A stretch of DNA of 64,000 bases from Brachymonas denitrificans. GTDB lineage: Bacteria > Pseudomonadota > Gammaproteobacteria > Burkholderiales > Burkholderiaceae_C. The DNA lies in NCBI RefSeq assembly GCF_907163135.1, contig NZ_CAJQUA010000001.1, positions 2,123,001-2,187,000 of the forward strand. The letters run 5' to 3'. How positions within the stretch are numbered: the first letter of the stretch is position 1; each line of letters begins with the position of its first letter. Below the pieces are notes generated by a model. It saw only the letters and a list, made by a program, of their open reading frames with translations, was not told where the DNA came from and made no database searches. The translations under genes and the position numbers were made by a program. Shown here one piece after another: positions 43,694 to 53,859 of the stretch.

Positions 43694-45847
43694 TTAGTGG
43701 CGGGCCTTGCTGCCGGTTTCGCGCAGGTGGAACAGGCGGTGCTTGTCGAGCGTGGTGGCAAAGCCGTCCGGCACGACGAAAGTGGTGGCATCGGATTCGA
43801 TGATGGCGGGGCCAGTGATTTCGTTGCCAGGCTTGAGGTCCTCCATCTTCCACAGCACGGCATCGACCCACTTCTTGTGGCGATAGAACTTGCGCGTGCC
43901 GAGCCTGGCGGCTGCCGGGGGCTCCTTGCCCTCTTCCGGATCTTCCGGCAGCACGGGTTTCTGCGTCACGACGGTGCCGCGCATGATCACGCCGGTCACC
44001 GAGAAACCCAGTTCCGGCGAACGCGCCGCACTGGCATACACGCGGGAGTAGGTGTCCTCGAAGGTCTCGACCATTTTGTCCCAGTCGCCTTCGCTGGCTG
44101 CCGTGTGGATCGGGGACACGATCTCCAGATCGTTCAACTGCCCCATGTACTGCATGCGGAAGCCCGGGCGCAGAATCACATCTTTGGCCTCGAAGCCATT
44201 GATCCTGAATTCCTCCACCACCTTGGCCGCCAGTTCCTCCCAGCCTTGCTGGATGGCACGGGCTGCTTCGCGCTTGTCTTCGGGCGAACCATCCTGTGGC
44301 ACGGCCAGATCGACGGACTTGTCGTAGCGATACTCGAAATCGGCACAGGCACAGCCAAAGGCGGAGAAGCCCGCCGCCCAGGCCGGCACGATCACGTCCT
44401 TGAAGCCGAGCCCTTCGGTATAGCCATAGGTGTGCACAGGGCCGGCACCGCCATAGCTGAAGCAGACGAAGTCGGTCGGGCTATAGCCCTTGGCAGCCAC
44501 GTTGGAGCGCAGGTACTCACGCAGTTGCAAATCCAGCAGTTCGATCACGCCCGCCGCTGCATCTTCCACGCTCAATCCCAGCGGATCGGCAATCTGCGCC
44601 TTGACGTGCTGACGCGCCCGCTCCACATCGAGCTTGATGGCGCCCCCGAGGAAGTTGTCCGGATTGAGGTAGCCCAGCACCACGTGGCAGTCGGACACGG
44701 ACACGGTATCCAAACCACTATCCGCCCAGCAGGTACCGACACGATAGCCGGCAGAATCCGGGCCTAGCTTGATGGAGTTGCTGTACGGATCAATGCGCAC
44801 AAACGATCCCGCACCCGCACCCACGGAGTCCATCGTCACCAGCGGCAGCGACAGCACCAGGCGTGCCATGTCCGGATCGGAGGCAATGGCGAAGTTTCCC
44901 TTGGTAATCAGCGCCATGTCGAACGACGTGCCGCCAATGTCGGAACAGGCAATGTTGTCGTAGCCCAGCGTCTCCCCGAGCAGCTTGGAGCCGATCACCC
45001 CGCCAATAGGGCCCGAAACGATGGTACGCGCCAGTTCGGATGCCTTCCAGGAAATGGTACCGCCATGCGTCGCCATCACGCGCAAGTCGAACTTGGCGCC
45101 ATGCTTCTTGAAGCGGTCGCTCACCTTCTTCAGCGTCTGGCGCGAAGGCTCGGCCGCATATGCCTCCAGAATGGTGGTGTTCATGCGGTGGCTTTCCTTG
45201 CGCGCGGGGTAGTAATCCACGCTGGCAAACACTGGCACCTCAACGTCGAGCTTTTCCAGTTCGCTCTTGACGATGTCGCGCACCATTCGCTCGTTATCGC
45301 CATTCTTGTGCGATTGCAGCAGGCAGATCACGATCGCCTTGGCGCCTTCGTCAATCAACTCACGCGTCGCCTTGCGTACTTCGGCCTCGCGCACCGGAAT
45401 AACCACGGTGCCTTGCACATCGGTGCGCTCGGTCACCCCACGCGTGCGTTTCAGCGGAACCAGTGGCTCGTCGTAGCGGTGCGTATTCAGGTGGATGCGC
45501 TCCTCCAGCGCATAGCCCAAATAGCTCTGGATGGCACGACCCATGGAGTGCACATGCTCGAAGCCCTTGTTGCAGATCAGGCCCACATCCAGGCCCTTGC
45601 GCTGCACCACCCGGTTGAGCATGGCGGTACCACTGAAAACGCAAGTCACCAGTTCGGGATACACATCATCCACGGTGCGCTTCCAGTGCGCCAGCGCGTC
45701 TTCGGACGAATTGAAAATGGCGAGCGATTCATCCTGCGGATTACTCTGCGCCTTGCCCACCACAAAGCGCCCGTCCCCGCGAACGAAGAACGTATCGGTC
45801 ATCGTGCCCCCGGCATCGATGCCCATCACCTGAACCTTGGTCTCCAT
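43694..45847 (-). CDS. acxA: Acetone carboxylase beta subunit (hydantoinase A/oxoprolinase family)
   Basis: This ATP-using HyuA-like subunit is thought to phosphorylate bicarbonate and acetone. The 717 residues, the same length as the Xanthobacter protein as far as I recall, begin METKVQVMGIDAGGTMTDTF with the actin-like phosphate loop. They contain THGGTISWKASELARTIVSG, CSDIGGTSFDMALI (second phosphate loop) and SYGGAGPVHTYGY. The start at 45847 is set by AGGAGA upstream and the family N-terminus; the frame runs on upstream across the sigma-54 promoter and is not coding there. It is first in acxABC, 52 bases below a -24/-12 promoter. Confidence 0.95.
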   Translation of the reverse strand: METKVQVMGIDAGGTMTDTFFVRGDGRFVVGKAQSNPQDESLAIFNSSEDALAHWKRTVDDVYPELVTCVFSGTAMLNRVVQRKGLDVGLICNKGFEHVHSMGRAIQSYLGYALEERIHLNTHRYDEPLVPLKRTRGVTERTDVQGTVVIPVREAEVRKATRELIDEGAKAIVICLLQSHKNGDNERMVRDIVKSELEKLDVEVPVFASVDYYPARKESHRMNTTILEAYAAEPSRQTLKKVSDRFKKHGAKFDLRVMATHGGTISWKASELARTIVSGPIGGVIGSKLLGETLGYDNIACSDIGGTSFDMALITKGNFAIASDPDMARLVLSLPLVTMDSVGAGAGSFVRIDPYSNSIKLGPDSAGYRVGTCWADSGLDTVSVSDCHVVLGYLNPDNFLGGAIKLDVERARQHVKAQIADPLGLSVEDAAAGVIELLDLQLREYLRSNVAAKGYSPTDFVCFSYGGAGPVHTYGYTEGLGFKDVIVPAWAAGFSAFGCACADFEYRYDKSVDLAVPQDGSPEDKREAARAIQQGWEELAAKVVEEFRINGFEAKDVILRPGFRMQYMGQLNDLEIVSPIHTAASEGDWDKMVETFEDTYSRVYASAARSPELGFSVTGVIMRGTVVTQKPVLPEDPEEGKEPPAAARLGTRKFYRHKKWVDAVLWKMEDLKPGNEITGPAIIESDATTFVVPDGFATTLDKHRLFHLRETGSKARH

Positions 45848-45899
45848 AGATGTCTCCTGACTGTTATGTGCGAACACCCCATGTGCTCGCCATTTATCC

Positions 45900-45915
45900 A
45901 GCAGGATGCGTGCCA
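45900..45915 (-). promoter_or_regulatory. Sigma-54 (-24/-12) promoter of acxABC
   Basis: On the minus strand TGGCAC-GCATC-CTGCT matches the consensus TGGCAC-N5-TTGCW at all but one base of the core, with the invariant GG and GC at correct spacing. It lies 52 bases upstream of the acxA start. AcxR is the expected activator and rpoN is encoded at 51131. Confidence 0.85.
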
Positions 45916-45946
45916 GTTTTCGAGAACACGCCAAAACCTGTCGCAA

Positions 45947-45964
45947 GCCATTGATTTGATTGGC
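45947..45964 (-). promoter_or_regulatory. Candidate activator site upstream of the acx promoter
   Basis: GCCATTGATTTGATTGGC is an imperfect inverted repeat (GCCA / TGGC ends plus one more pair) about 30-50 bases upstream of the -24 element. A short CACTAGTG palindrome follows at about 45967. These may be AcxR sites, though enhancer sites often lie farther away. The rest of the 321-base acxA-argS gap (45848-46168) shows no gene. Confidence 0.3.
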
Positions 45965-46168
45965 ACACTAGTGGAAAACCAGAATAAGTCAAACCCCCGG
46001 CAGGTGCATGGACATGCGTAGCAAGATCGAACGTTTCGTCCGGGTTGTGCGTCGCAGTAACGACGGATTTATGGACGGACGGCCTGCGCACATCACGGCC
46101 GGCCTTCGCAACCGGACCGTCATCTGCAGCAATCTCCCGGACACACGCCCGCCTTTACAATAGCCCCC

Positions 46169-47878
46169 ATGCTCCAAGTCAAACAGGAATTGCTCGCCGC
46201 CCTCGCCGCCGAGCTGGAACAACTCAGCCCTGGCGCCGGTGCCAAGGCTGCTTTCGAACAACCCAAGCAGGCCGCGCACGGCGACTGGGCCACCAACGCC
46301 GCCATGCAGCTGGCCAAGCCGCTCAAGCAGAACCCGCGCGCGCTGGGCGAACAGCTCAAGGCCGCGCTCGAGGCGCAACCCGCCTACCAGCAGTGGGTGT
46401 CTGCCATCGACATTGCCGGCCCCGGCTTCCTCAACATCCGCCTCAAGCCCGAGGCCAAGCAGCAGGTGGTGCGCGAAGTACTGGCCGCCGGCGAGTCCTT
46501 CGGCAGCAAGCCGCAGGGTGCCGAAAAGGTGCTGGTCGAATTCGTCAGCGCCAACCCCACCGGCCCGCTGCACGTGGGCCACGGCCGCCAGGCCGCGCTG
46601 GGTGACGCCATCTGCAAGCTGCTGGCCACCCAGGGCATACAGGTCTACCGCGAGTTCTACTACAACGATGCCGGCGTGCAGATCGACACGCTGACCAAGA
46701 GCACGCAGCTGCGCGCCAAGGGATTCAAGCCGGGCGACGCCTGCTGGCCGACCGACCCCGAGAACCCGGACAGCAAGGCCTTCTACAACGGCGACTACAT
46801 CCAGGACATCGCCAACGACTTCCTGGCGAAGAAGACCGTACACGCCGATGACCGCGCATTCACCGCCAACGGCGACGCGGACGACTATGACAACATCCGC
46901 CAGTTCGCCGTGGCCTACCTGCGCAACGAGCAGGACAAGGACCTGCAAGCCTTCCGCCTGAAGTTCGACAACTACTACCTCGAAAGCAGCCTGTACACCA
47001 GCGGCCGCGTCGAATCTGCCGTACAGAAGCTGGTGGCCAACGGCCACACCTACGAGCAGGACGGCGCCTTGTGGCTGCGCACCACCGATTTCGGCGACGA
47101 CAAGGACCGCGTCATGCGCAAGAGCGACGGCGGCTATACCTACTTCGTGCCGGACGTGGCCTACCACATCGCCAAGTTCGAGCGTGGCTACACCAGGGCC
47201 ATCAACATCCAGGGCACCGACCACCACGGCACCATCGCCCGCGTGCGCGCCGGCCTGCAGGCCGCCAATGTCGGCATCCCGCAGGGCTATCCCGACTACG
47301 TGCTGCACACCATGGTGCGCGTGGTGCGCGGCGGCGAAGAGGTCAAGATCAGCAAGCGCGCCGGCAGCTACGTCACGCTGCGCGATCTGATCGAATGGAC
47401 CAGCGCCGATGCCGTGCGCTTCTTCCTGCTCAGCCGCAAGCCCGACACCGAGTACACCTTCGATGTCGACCTGGCCGTGCAGAAGAACAACGAGAACCCG
47501 GTCTACTACGTGCAGTACGCCCATGCGCGCATCTGCTCGGTGCTGGCGCAGTGGCAGGAGAAGGACGGCGGCAAGCTCGCCGATCTGGCCGGCGCCAACC
47601 TGGCCGCCCTCGACACGCCCGCCGCCCAGGCCCTGCTGTTGAAGTTGTCACAGTATCCCGACATGCTTGCCGGCGCGGCTGCCGACTTTGCCCCGCATGA
47701 TGTAACCTTTTACCTGCGCGAACTGGCGGCCAGCTATCACAGCTACTATGATGCCGAACGCATCCTGGTGGATGATGCCGCTGTGCGCCTGGCGCGTCTG
47801 GCGCTGGTGGCGGCCACCCGCCAGGTGCTGGCCAACGGCCTGTCCATGCTCGGCGTCTCCGCGCCCGAGAAAATGTAA
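46169..47878 (+). CDS. argS: Arginyl-tRNA synthetase
   Basis: This class-I synthetase charges tRNA-Arg. The 569 residues have an N-terminal tRNA D-loop-recognition domain, the HIGH-like motif HVGHG (135-139) within [19 protein letters not shown], and the KMSK-like region [13 protein letters not shown]. The anticodon-binding DALR domain ends in [12 protein letters not shown]. It is followed after 17 bases by the SPOR gene and probably co-transcribed with it and dsbA. The acetone carboxylase operon diverges from its upstream region, though a functional link is not evident. Confidence 0.97.
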   Translation: MLQVKQELLAALAAELEQLSPGAGAKAAFEQPKQAAHGDWATNAAMQLAKPLKQNPRALGEQLKAALEAQPAYQQWVSAIDIAGPGFLNIRLKPEAKQQVVREVLAAGESFGSKPQGAEKVLVEFVSANPTGPLHVGHGRQAALGDAICKLLATQGIQVYREFYYNDAGVQIDTLTKSTQLRAKGFKPGDACWPTDPENPDSKAFYNGDYIQDIANDFLAKKTVHADDRAFTANGDADDYDNIRQFAVAYLRNEQDKDLQAFRLKFDNYYLESSLYTSGRVESAVQKLVANGHTYEQDGALWLRTTDFGDDKDRVMRKSDGGYTYFVPDVAYHIAKFERGYTRAINIQGTDHHGTIARVRAGLQAANVGIPQGYPDYVLHTMVRVVRGGEEVKISKRAGSYVTLRDLIEWTSADAVRFFLLSRKPDTEYTFDVDLAVQKNNENPVYYVQYAHARICSVLAQWQEKDGGKLADLAGANLAALDTPAAQALLLKLSQYPDMLAGAAADFAPHDVTFYLRELAASYHSYYDAERILVDDAAVRLARLALVAATRQVLANGLSMLGVSAPEKM

Positions 47879-47895
47879 CGATTTCAAAGAGACCT

Positions 47896-48768
47896 ATGGC
47901 TGCAGTCCGTCCCTCTGCCCGTCCCGTCCGCTCCACGCTGCCCGCACGCCAGCGCGGCATCGGTGTGCTTGGCTTCATCGTCGGCATCGTCGTCGGCCTG
48001 GCCGTGGCGCTCGCCGTGGCGGTATACGTCACCAAGGTGCCCACGCCCTTCACCGACAAGGCCGTCGGCCGCTCGGCCCAGCAGCAGGCGGAAGAGGATG
48101 CCCGCCTGAAGAACTGGGATCCCAACGCCGGCCTGCAGGGCAAGAAGGGCGCTGCGCCCCCGCCCGTGCAGGAATCGCCCAAGGAAGAGCCGGCACCCGA
48201 GCCGGACAAGGCACCCGTCGAAGAGCCCAAGGCCCAGCCTACCCCTGAAAAGACCGACAACCACCCTGAAGTACTGGGCGACCGCGAACAGGAGCTGGCC
48301 AAGGCGCGTGAAGACGCTGCTGCCAAGGCCCAGGCCGACCTGAAGGCCCAGGAAGAAGCCCGCGCCAAGGCCCGTGCCGAAGCCAGGGCCAAGGCCGATG
48401 CCGAGGCAAAAGCCAAGGCCGAGCGCGCCAACGCCTCCACCGACCCGATCGGCGCCCTGGTGGAATCGCGCACGGCCAAGCCGGCCGCGCCCGCCCCGGC
48501 ACCCAAGCCTGCGGCCACCAGCGGCAGCGAGCCCTTCGTCTACTTCGTGCAGGCCGGCGCCTTCCGCAACCAGAACGAGGCCGACGCCCAGCGCGCCCGC
48601 CTGTCCCTGCTGGGCATGAACGCACGCATCACCGAGCGCGACCAGGCCGGCCGCACCATCTACCGCGTGCGCCTGGGCCCCTTCTCCAGCAAGGCCGACG
48701 CCGATTCTGCACGCAGCCGCGTGGAAGGCAACGGCATGGAAGCCGCACTGGTGCGCGTGCAGCGCTGA
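47896..48768 (+). CDS. SPOR-domain membrane protein, FtsN-like
   Basis: The 290-residue protein has a short cytoplasmic N-terminus and one membrane helix (GVLGFIVGIVVGLAVALAVA, about 23-42). A long periplasmic region rich in Ala, Lys, Glu and Pro with a charged helix (about 130-185) follows, then a C-terminal SPOR domain (about 214-290, FVYFVQAGAFRNQNEADAQR). SPOR domains bind denuded septal peptidoglycan, and FtsN-like proteins trigger constriction. The gene lies between argS and dsbA, a common Burkholderiales order. The name ftsN is possible but not certain. Confidence 0.88.
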   Translation: MAAVRPSARPVRSTLPARQRGIGVLGFIVGIVVGLAVALAVAVYVTKVPTPFTDKAVGRSAQQQAEEDARLKNWDPNAGLQGKKGAAPPPVQESPKEEPAPEPDKAPVEEPKAQPTPEKTDNHPEVLGDREQELAKAREDAAAKAQADLKAQEEARAKARAEARAKADAEAKAKAERANASTDPIGALVESRTAKPAAPAPAPKPAATSGSEPFVYFVQAGAFRNQNEADAQRARLSLLGMNARITERDQAGRTIYRVRLGPFSSKADADSARSRVEGNGMEAALVRVQR

Positions 48769-48894
48769 ATTCCCTGCAAAGGCGCGCTGTTTGTTACAAC
48801 CGGGCAGCGCAGCCCTGCAACTTTGCCCTAGCATCGTGGTCTGACTGACATCTGCGCCCCGGGCGCAGTCCGTATTCGACCCTGGAGCATCCGA

Positions 48895-49557
48895 ATGAAA
48901 CGACGCGAATTCGCTATCGCCGGCGCAGCCGGCACCGCCGCAGTGGCAGGCCTGGCCGGCATGGGCCTGCAGGCCAACGCCCAGCAAGCTCCGGCGCAGG
49001 CCGTGGCCGGCAAGGACTACATGGTCCTGAAAAAGCCCGCCAGCACGGATGCCCCCAAGGGCAAGGCCGAAGTCGCCGAATTCTTCGGCTACTGGTGCCC
49101 GCACTGCCACAGCTTCGAGCCCGAGTTCAACGCCTGGCTCAAGCAGGTGCCGCCGCAGGTGGTGGTGCGCCGCGTGCCCGTGGCCTTCCGTCCCGAAATG
49201 GCACCGCTGCAGCGCATGTTCTATGCGCTGGAAACGCTGGGCTATGTCGGCCTGATGCACGGCCGCGTGTTCGATGCCATCCACAAGCAGCGCATCAACC
49301 TGATGACGGACGCCAACATACTGGCCTGGGCGGCCCAGCAGCCCGAACTCAAGGGCCGCTTCGAACAGGCTTACAAATCCTTCGGCATGGACGCCAAGCT
49401 GCGCCGTGCCAACCAGCTGGCCATGGACTATGGCATCGAGGGCGTGCCCTCGCTGGGCGTGGCCGGCAAGTTCTACATCGATGGCGAAACCGCCAAGGGC
49501 CTGACCCGCGGCCTGCAGATCGCCACGACCCTGGCCCTCCAGGCGGCCAAGGGCTGA
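48895..49557 (+). CDS. dsbA: Thiol:disulfide interchange protein DsbA
   Basis: DsbA introduces disulfides into exported proteins in the periplasm. The 220-residue precursor has an Ala/Gly-rich signal peptide with RR near its start (MKRREFAIAGAAGTA, cleavage near residue 29), the active-site C68-P-H-C71 in FFGYWCPHCHSF, the thioredoxin fold with an inserted helical domain, and the cis-Pro segment EGVPSLGV. The twin Arg and hydrophobic stretch could suit Tat or Sec export. A possible client here is LptD, whose paired cysteines are visible at the start of the window. Confidence 0.95.
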   Translation: MKRREFAIAGAAGTAAVAGLAGMGLQANAQQAPAQAVAGKDYMVLKKPASTDAPKGKAEVAEFFGYWCPHCHSFEPEFNAWLKQVPPQVVVRRVPVAFRPEMAPLQRMFYALETLGYVGLMHGRVFDAIHKQRINLMTDANILAWAAQQPELKGRFEQAYKSFGMDAKLRRANQLAMDYGIEGVPSLGVAGKFYIDGETAKGLTRGLQIATTLALQAAKG

Positions 49558-49643
49558 CCGGCGCTGGCGGCCGCCCCGGCCGCCTCGCTACAATGGCTGC
49601 ATCCCCTCTTGCCGGTGCCTGTGCACCGGCCCAACGACACTCC

Positions 49644-50302
49644 ATGAAACAAGTCCTGCTTTCCAGCGTCGTCGCCCTGCTGTGCAGCACCATGCTGCTG
49701 CCCGCGCACGCCGAACTGGCCGACCGCAACAAGCCCATGAACGTGGAAGCGGACGCCATGCAGTACGACGACCTGAACAAGATCAGCACCTTCACCGGCC
49801 GCGTGGTGGCGACCAAGGGCACCATCATCCTGCGCGCCGGCAAAGTCGAGGTAAGACAGGATGCCCAGGGGAACCAGCATACGCTCGCCATCAGTGACGG
49901 GAAGCGACCCGTCTTCATGCGCCAGAAACGCGAAGGCCTGAACGAGTTCTTCGAGGGCGAAGGCGCACGTATCGAGCGTGATGAGCTGAGCCAGATCACC
50001 CGTCTTATCGGCAACGCCAAGCTGCGTCGCCTGGTCGGCAACACGCTGGCGGATGAAGTGGTGGGCGACACCATCGTCTACAACGAAGTGACCGAGACCT
50101 ACAACGTGGTGGGCGGCCCGTCCACCGCGGCGGGCGGCGCGGCTGCCGGTGCCGTGCCGGCAGGCCGCGTGCGGGCCACCATCGTGCCAGTCGGCCCGGG
50201 TGGCAGCCGCGTCGTGCCCGGCGCCAAGCCGGCGGCCACCGCACCTGCCGCCCCTCGCACCGGCACCACGCTGCGCCCGAGCAGCGCCATCGGGAACCGC
50301 CA

Positions 50303-50306
<4 letters not shown>
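49644..50306 (+). CDS. lptA: Lipopolysaccharide transport periplasmic protein LptA
   Basis: LptA forms the periplasmic bridge that carries LPS from the inner membrane to LptD/LptE. The 220 residues have a signal peptide (cleavage after AHA, residue 23) and the OstA beta-jellyroll (about 30-155, with [20 protein letters not shown] and [13 protein letters not shown]). A Pro/Ala/Gly-rich C-terminal tail of about 60 residues follows. The stop overlaps lptB as ATGA. lptC and kdsC, often found just upstream, are absent; dsbA takes that place. Confidence 0.95.
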
Positions 50307-51124
<818 letters not shown>

Positions 51125-51130
51125 GACGGC

Positions 51131-52804
51131 ATGAAGCCCGGCCTGCAGCTGCGCACCGCCCAGGGGCTGGCGCTCACGCCGCAACTGCAGCAGTCGATCC
51201 GGCTGCTGCAACTGTCCACGCAGGAGCTGCAGCAGGAATTGCAGCAGGCGCTGGCCGAGAACCCGTTTCTGGAGTTGCTGGAAGATGGGGAAGGCTCCCT
51301 TCCCGAGTCCGCTTCGGGCGACGATGACACCCAGGCTGAACCGGCCGACGCATTCGCGAGCGGGGATTTCCGCGCGGAAGCAGCGGCTGCTTCCGGGGCC
51401 GATGCCTACGACAATGAAACTACCGCCAGTTCCTCCGCGCTCAACGACGCCGCCAGCGTGCTGGCCGATGATGCCGCCCCAGGCAGCGCCGGCCCGGCCG
51501 AGGAGGGCGACGAGGCTCTGTGGCAACACGGACAGGATTCCGGCAGCGACGCCCCCGAAACCGGGGATGCAGCCGCCTCCGAATCGCGCGACAGCTGGGA
51601 AACCGACACTCCTTACCCCTCCGCCCCCGCCAGCGGCGACGACGACTGGCAGGACCGCCTGCAGGCCGCCACCAGCCTGACCGAGCACCTGGAACAGCAG
51701 GCCCACGCCCTACGTCTGGATCCGCAGGAGCAGGCCGCCCTGCAATGCCTGATCGATTCGCTCGACGAGCGCGGCTGGCTGGCCGATTCGCTGGACGAGC
51801 TGGCCGACTCCCTGCTGCCGCAGCTGGCGGACGACAGCAGCACCATCGAGGAACAGCGCGAGGAATTGCTGCACCTGCTCACCATGGCACTGCGCCTGCT
51901 GCAGGCCATGGAACCGGCCGGCGTGGGCGCACGCGACCTGGCCGAGTGCCTGCGCCTGCAGCTGGCGACGGACCGTCTGGCCGCCCACCCTGCCGCCAGC
52001 ACCGCGCGCGCCGTGCTGGCGCAGCCGCTGGACCTGCTGGCACGCCGCGACATCCGCAGCCTGGCGCGCCAGACCGGCAGCCCGGCCGATTCCGTCAAGG
52101 CCGCCCTGCAGCTGATCGCCACGCTGGAGCCGCAACCGGCGCGCCGCTTCGCCCCGGCCGAGCGCGAATTCATCGTGCCCGATGCCGTGGTGCATCGCCT
52201 GCCCGCGCGCGCGGGCATGACAGGCTGGCAGGTGCAGCTCCACGCCGAAGCCCTGCCGCGCTTGCAGGTCCAGGAACGCTATGCCGCCCTGCTGCGCCAG
52301 CATCGCGACGGCAGCGCCGAGGCCCTGCAGCAGCAGCTCAACGAGGCGCGCTGGCTGGTGCGCAGCCTGCAACAGCGCCAGGACACGCTGCTACGCGTGA
52401 GCGAGGCCATCGTGCAGCGGCAGGCCCGCTTCCTGGCCGAAGGCCCGCTGGCCATGCAACCGCTGGTGATGCGCGAGATTGCCGACACGCTGGGCCTGCA
52501 CGAATCCACCATCAGCCGCGTCTGCAGCGGCAAGTACCTGTCCACGCCGTGGGGCACCTTCGAGCTGAAGCACTTCTTCGGCTCCGGCCTGGCCAGCGAG
52601 GACGGCAGCAGCACCAGCAGCACCGCGGTGCGCACGCTGATCGCGCAATGGATCGCCGAGGAGCCAGCGCGCAAGCCGCTCAGCGACAGCCGCCTGTGCG
52701 AGCTGCTGCAGGAGCGCGGCATCCAGTGCGCGCGCCGCACCGTCGCCAAGTACCGCGAGCAGCTGCGCATCCCCCCGGCGCACCTGCGCAAGAGCCTCGA
52801 TTAA
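51131..52804 (+). CDS. rpoN: RNA polymerase sigma-54 factor
   Basis: Sigma-54 directs RNA polymerase to -24/-12 promoters and needs AAA+ activators. The 557 residues have the Gln-rich activator-contact region I (LTPQLQQSIRLLQLSTQELQ) and an unusually long acidic region II (about 52-175, rich in Asp, Glu, Ser, Ala). The core-binding domain, the helix-turn-helix (HESTISRVCSGKYLSTPWG) and the RpoN box ARRTVAKYRE near the C-terminus follow. It is coupled to lptAB. The usual next genes hpf and ptsN are not present. In this window its likely client is the acxABC promoter at 45900. Confidence 0.97.
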   Translation: MKPGLQLRTAQGLALTPQLQQSIRLLQLSTQELQQELQQALAENPFLELLEDGEGSLPESASGDDDTQAEPADAFASGDFRAEAAAASGADAYDNETTASSSALNDAASVLADDAAPGSAGPAEEGDEALWQHGQDSGSDAPETGDAAASESRDSWETDTPYPSAPASGDDDWQDRLQAATSLTEHLEQQAHALRLDPQEQAALQCLIDSLDERGWLADSLDELADSLLPQLADDSSTIEEQREELLHLLTMALRLLQAMEPAGVGARDLAECLRLQLATDRLAAHPAASTARAVLAQPLDLLARRDIRSLARQTGSPADSVKAALQLIATLEPQPARRFAPAEREFIVPDAVVHRLPARAGMTGWQVQLHAEALPRLQVQERYAALLRQHRDGSAEALQQQLNEARWLVRSLQQRQDTLLRVSEAIVQRQARFLAEGPLAMQPLVMREIADTLGLHESTISRVCSGKYLSTPWGTFELKHFFGSGLASEDGSSTSSTAVRTLIAQWIAEEPARKPLSDSRLCELLQERGIQCARRTVAKYREQLRIPPAHLRKSLD

Positions 52805-52950
52805 GGTCGCCTGCGGCCTACTCCTGCGTCGTCCGCGGGCTGACAGCGCCTCGCCCTGCTCTCCCACGAAGCGCCCCCGGCTGTGTTTCCACAATGGAGC
52901 CCATGCAGCCGGAAAGAGCTGCATGCCCCCCAACCCGACAGGAGATACGC

Positions 52951-53454
52951 ATGAACACCCCCAACAACCCCCATAACGTTCCCGAAACCCCGCAGGACGC
53001 CCGGGAAGAAGCCAGCACCGTCGGCATGGCCGGTGGCGCCTTGGCTGGTGCCGCTGCAGGTGCAGCCATCGGCGCTGCGGCTGCCGGCCCCGTCGGCGTG
53101 ATCGCCGGTGGCGTGATTGGCGCGCTGACCGGTGGCGTGGTCGGCTACACCGCCGTGGATTCGGCCGACCCCAACTATGCCTACTGGGAAGACAGCTACC
53201 AGAGCCAGCCCGGCTACCGTGCCGACTACGACTACACGCGCGACTACAGCCCCGCCTACCGTCTGGGCTACCAGGGCCGCGGCGTCTACGCCGGCCGCAG
53301 CTGGGACGAATCGGAAGCCGACCTGGCGCGCGACTGGGACACCATCAAGGGCGACTCCCGCCTGACCTGGGAAGAGGCCAAGGCCTCCGCCCGCTCCGCC
53401 TGGCACCGTGTCGAGGAAGCCCTGCCGGGCGATGCGGACGGCGACGGCCGCTAA
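52951..53454 (+). CDS. Small glycine-zipper protein, unknown function
   Basis: The 167-residue product has a short polar N-terminus and an Ala/Gly-rich hydrophobic stretch (about 24-66, AGGALAGAAAGAAIGAAAAG onward). That pattern is a glycine zipper that can insert into membranes. A Tyr/Asp-rich region (YAYWEDSYQSQPGYRADYDY) and an acidic amphipathic C-terminus follow. No signal peptide is clear. CAGGAGA before the ATG is a good ribosome site, and a terminator follows. It is probably a stress or envelope protein by likeness to other glycine-zipper proteins, but no function can be assigned. Confidence 0.75.
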   Translation: MNTPNNPHNVPETPQDAREEASTVGMAGGALAGAAAGAAIGAAAAGPVGVIAGGVIGALTGGVVGYTAVDSADPNYAYWEDSYQSQPGYRADYDYTRDYSPAYRLGYQGRGVYAGRSWDESEADLARDWDTIKGDSRLTWEEAKASARSAWHRVEEALPGDADGDGR

Positions 53455-53477
53455 GCCGCACGGCAGCGCCCAATGAA

Positions 53478-53511
53478 AAACCCCGGCAGGTCATACACCG
53501 CGCCGGGGTTT
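53478..53511 (+). terminator. Intrinsic terminator after the glycine-zipper gene
   Basis: AAACCCCGGC pairs with GCCGGGGTTT over 10 bp with a 14-base loop, ending in TTTAAT. It is 24 bases past the stop codon. Confidence 0.8.
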
Positions 53512-53799
53512 AATGCGGCACCTGGCTATGGTGCGGCTGAAAAAGCTGGCATGAATTCCGCAGCATGCCCTGCGCGCGGGGGCCTGATGGCCCTGCCGCC
53601 GCCTCCCTTGGCTGGAAGCGCCTCCTGTGTGACGGAGTGATGTCATCTTAGCGTCGGACATCGCTGCTTCGCCCCGGGAAAGCCCGTAAAACCGGTGCCA
53701 GTGTGTGAACACATGTAAAAGCACAGGCCCTGCGGCTTCAGCCAAAAAACTCCCCGCAGCAGGCGCCCCAGCTGCTGCGGTGCACGGCATCGCTGCATG
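53512..53799. other. Non-coding stretch between terminators, with a second minus-strand hairpin
   Basis: No gene was recognised in this stretch. CCGCAGCAG (53754-53762) pairs with CTGCTGCGG (53772-53780), and on the minus strand the hairpin is followed by GGAGTTTTTT. It looks like a back-up terminator behind ssb. A short open frame on the minus strand here (to about 53820) has no family features. Confidence 0.45.
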
Positions 53800-53837
53800 A
53801 AAAAACCCTCGCCTGTGCATGACAAGAGCGAGGGTTT
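53800..53837 (-). terminator. Intrinsic terminator after ssb
   Basis: On the minus strand AAACCCTCGC and GCGAGGGTTT form a 10-bp stem with a 15-base loop, ending in six T. It lies 22 bases past the ssb stop. Confidence 0.85.
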
Positions 53838-53859
53838 GCTTACGCTTTCGGCGCGCCGG

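Noticed and set aside
45893-45902. TTTATCCAGC as a DnaA box
   Set aside because: It differs from the consensus and is alone; it also overlaps the acx sigma-54 promoter.
51520-53454. A single 644-codon plus frame joining the region of rpoN to the glycine-zipper gene
   Set aside because: The first two thirds are an out-of-frame reading of rpoN; only the last 167 codons, with their own ribosome site, are supported.
53512-53799. Search for a small RNA (6S, SRP RNA) in the gap before ssb
   Set aside because: No conserved core of either RNA is present; only terminator-like hairpins are seen.
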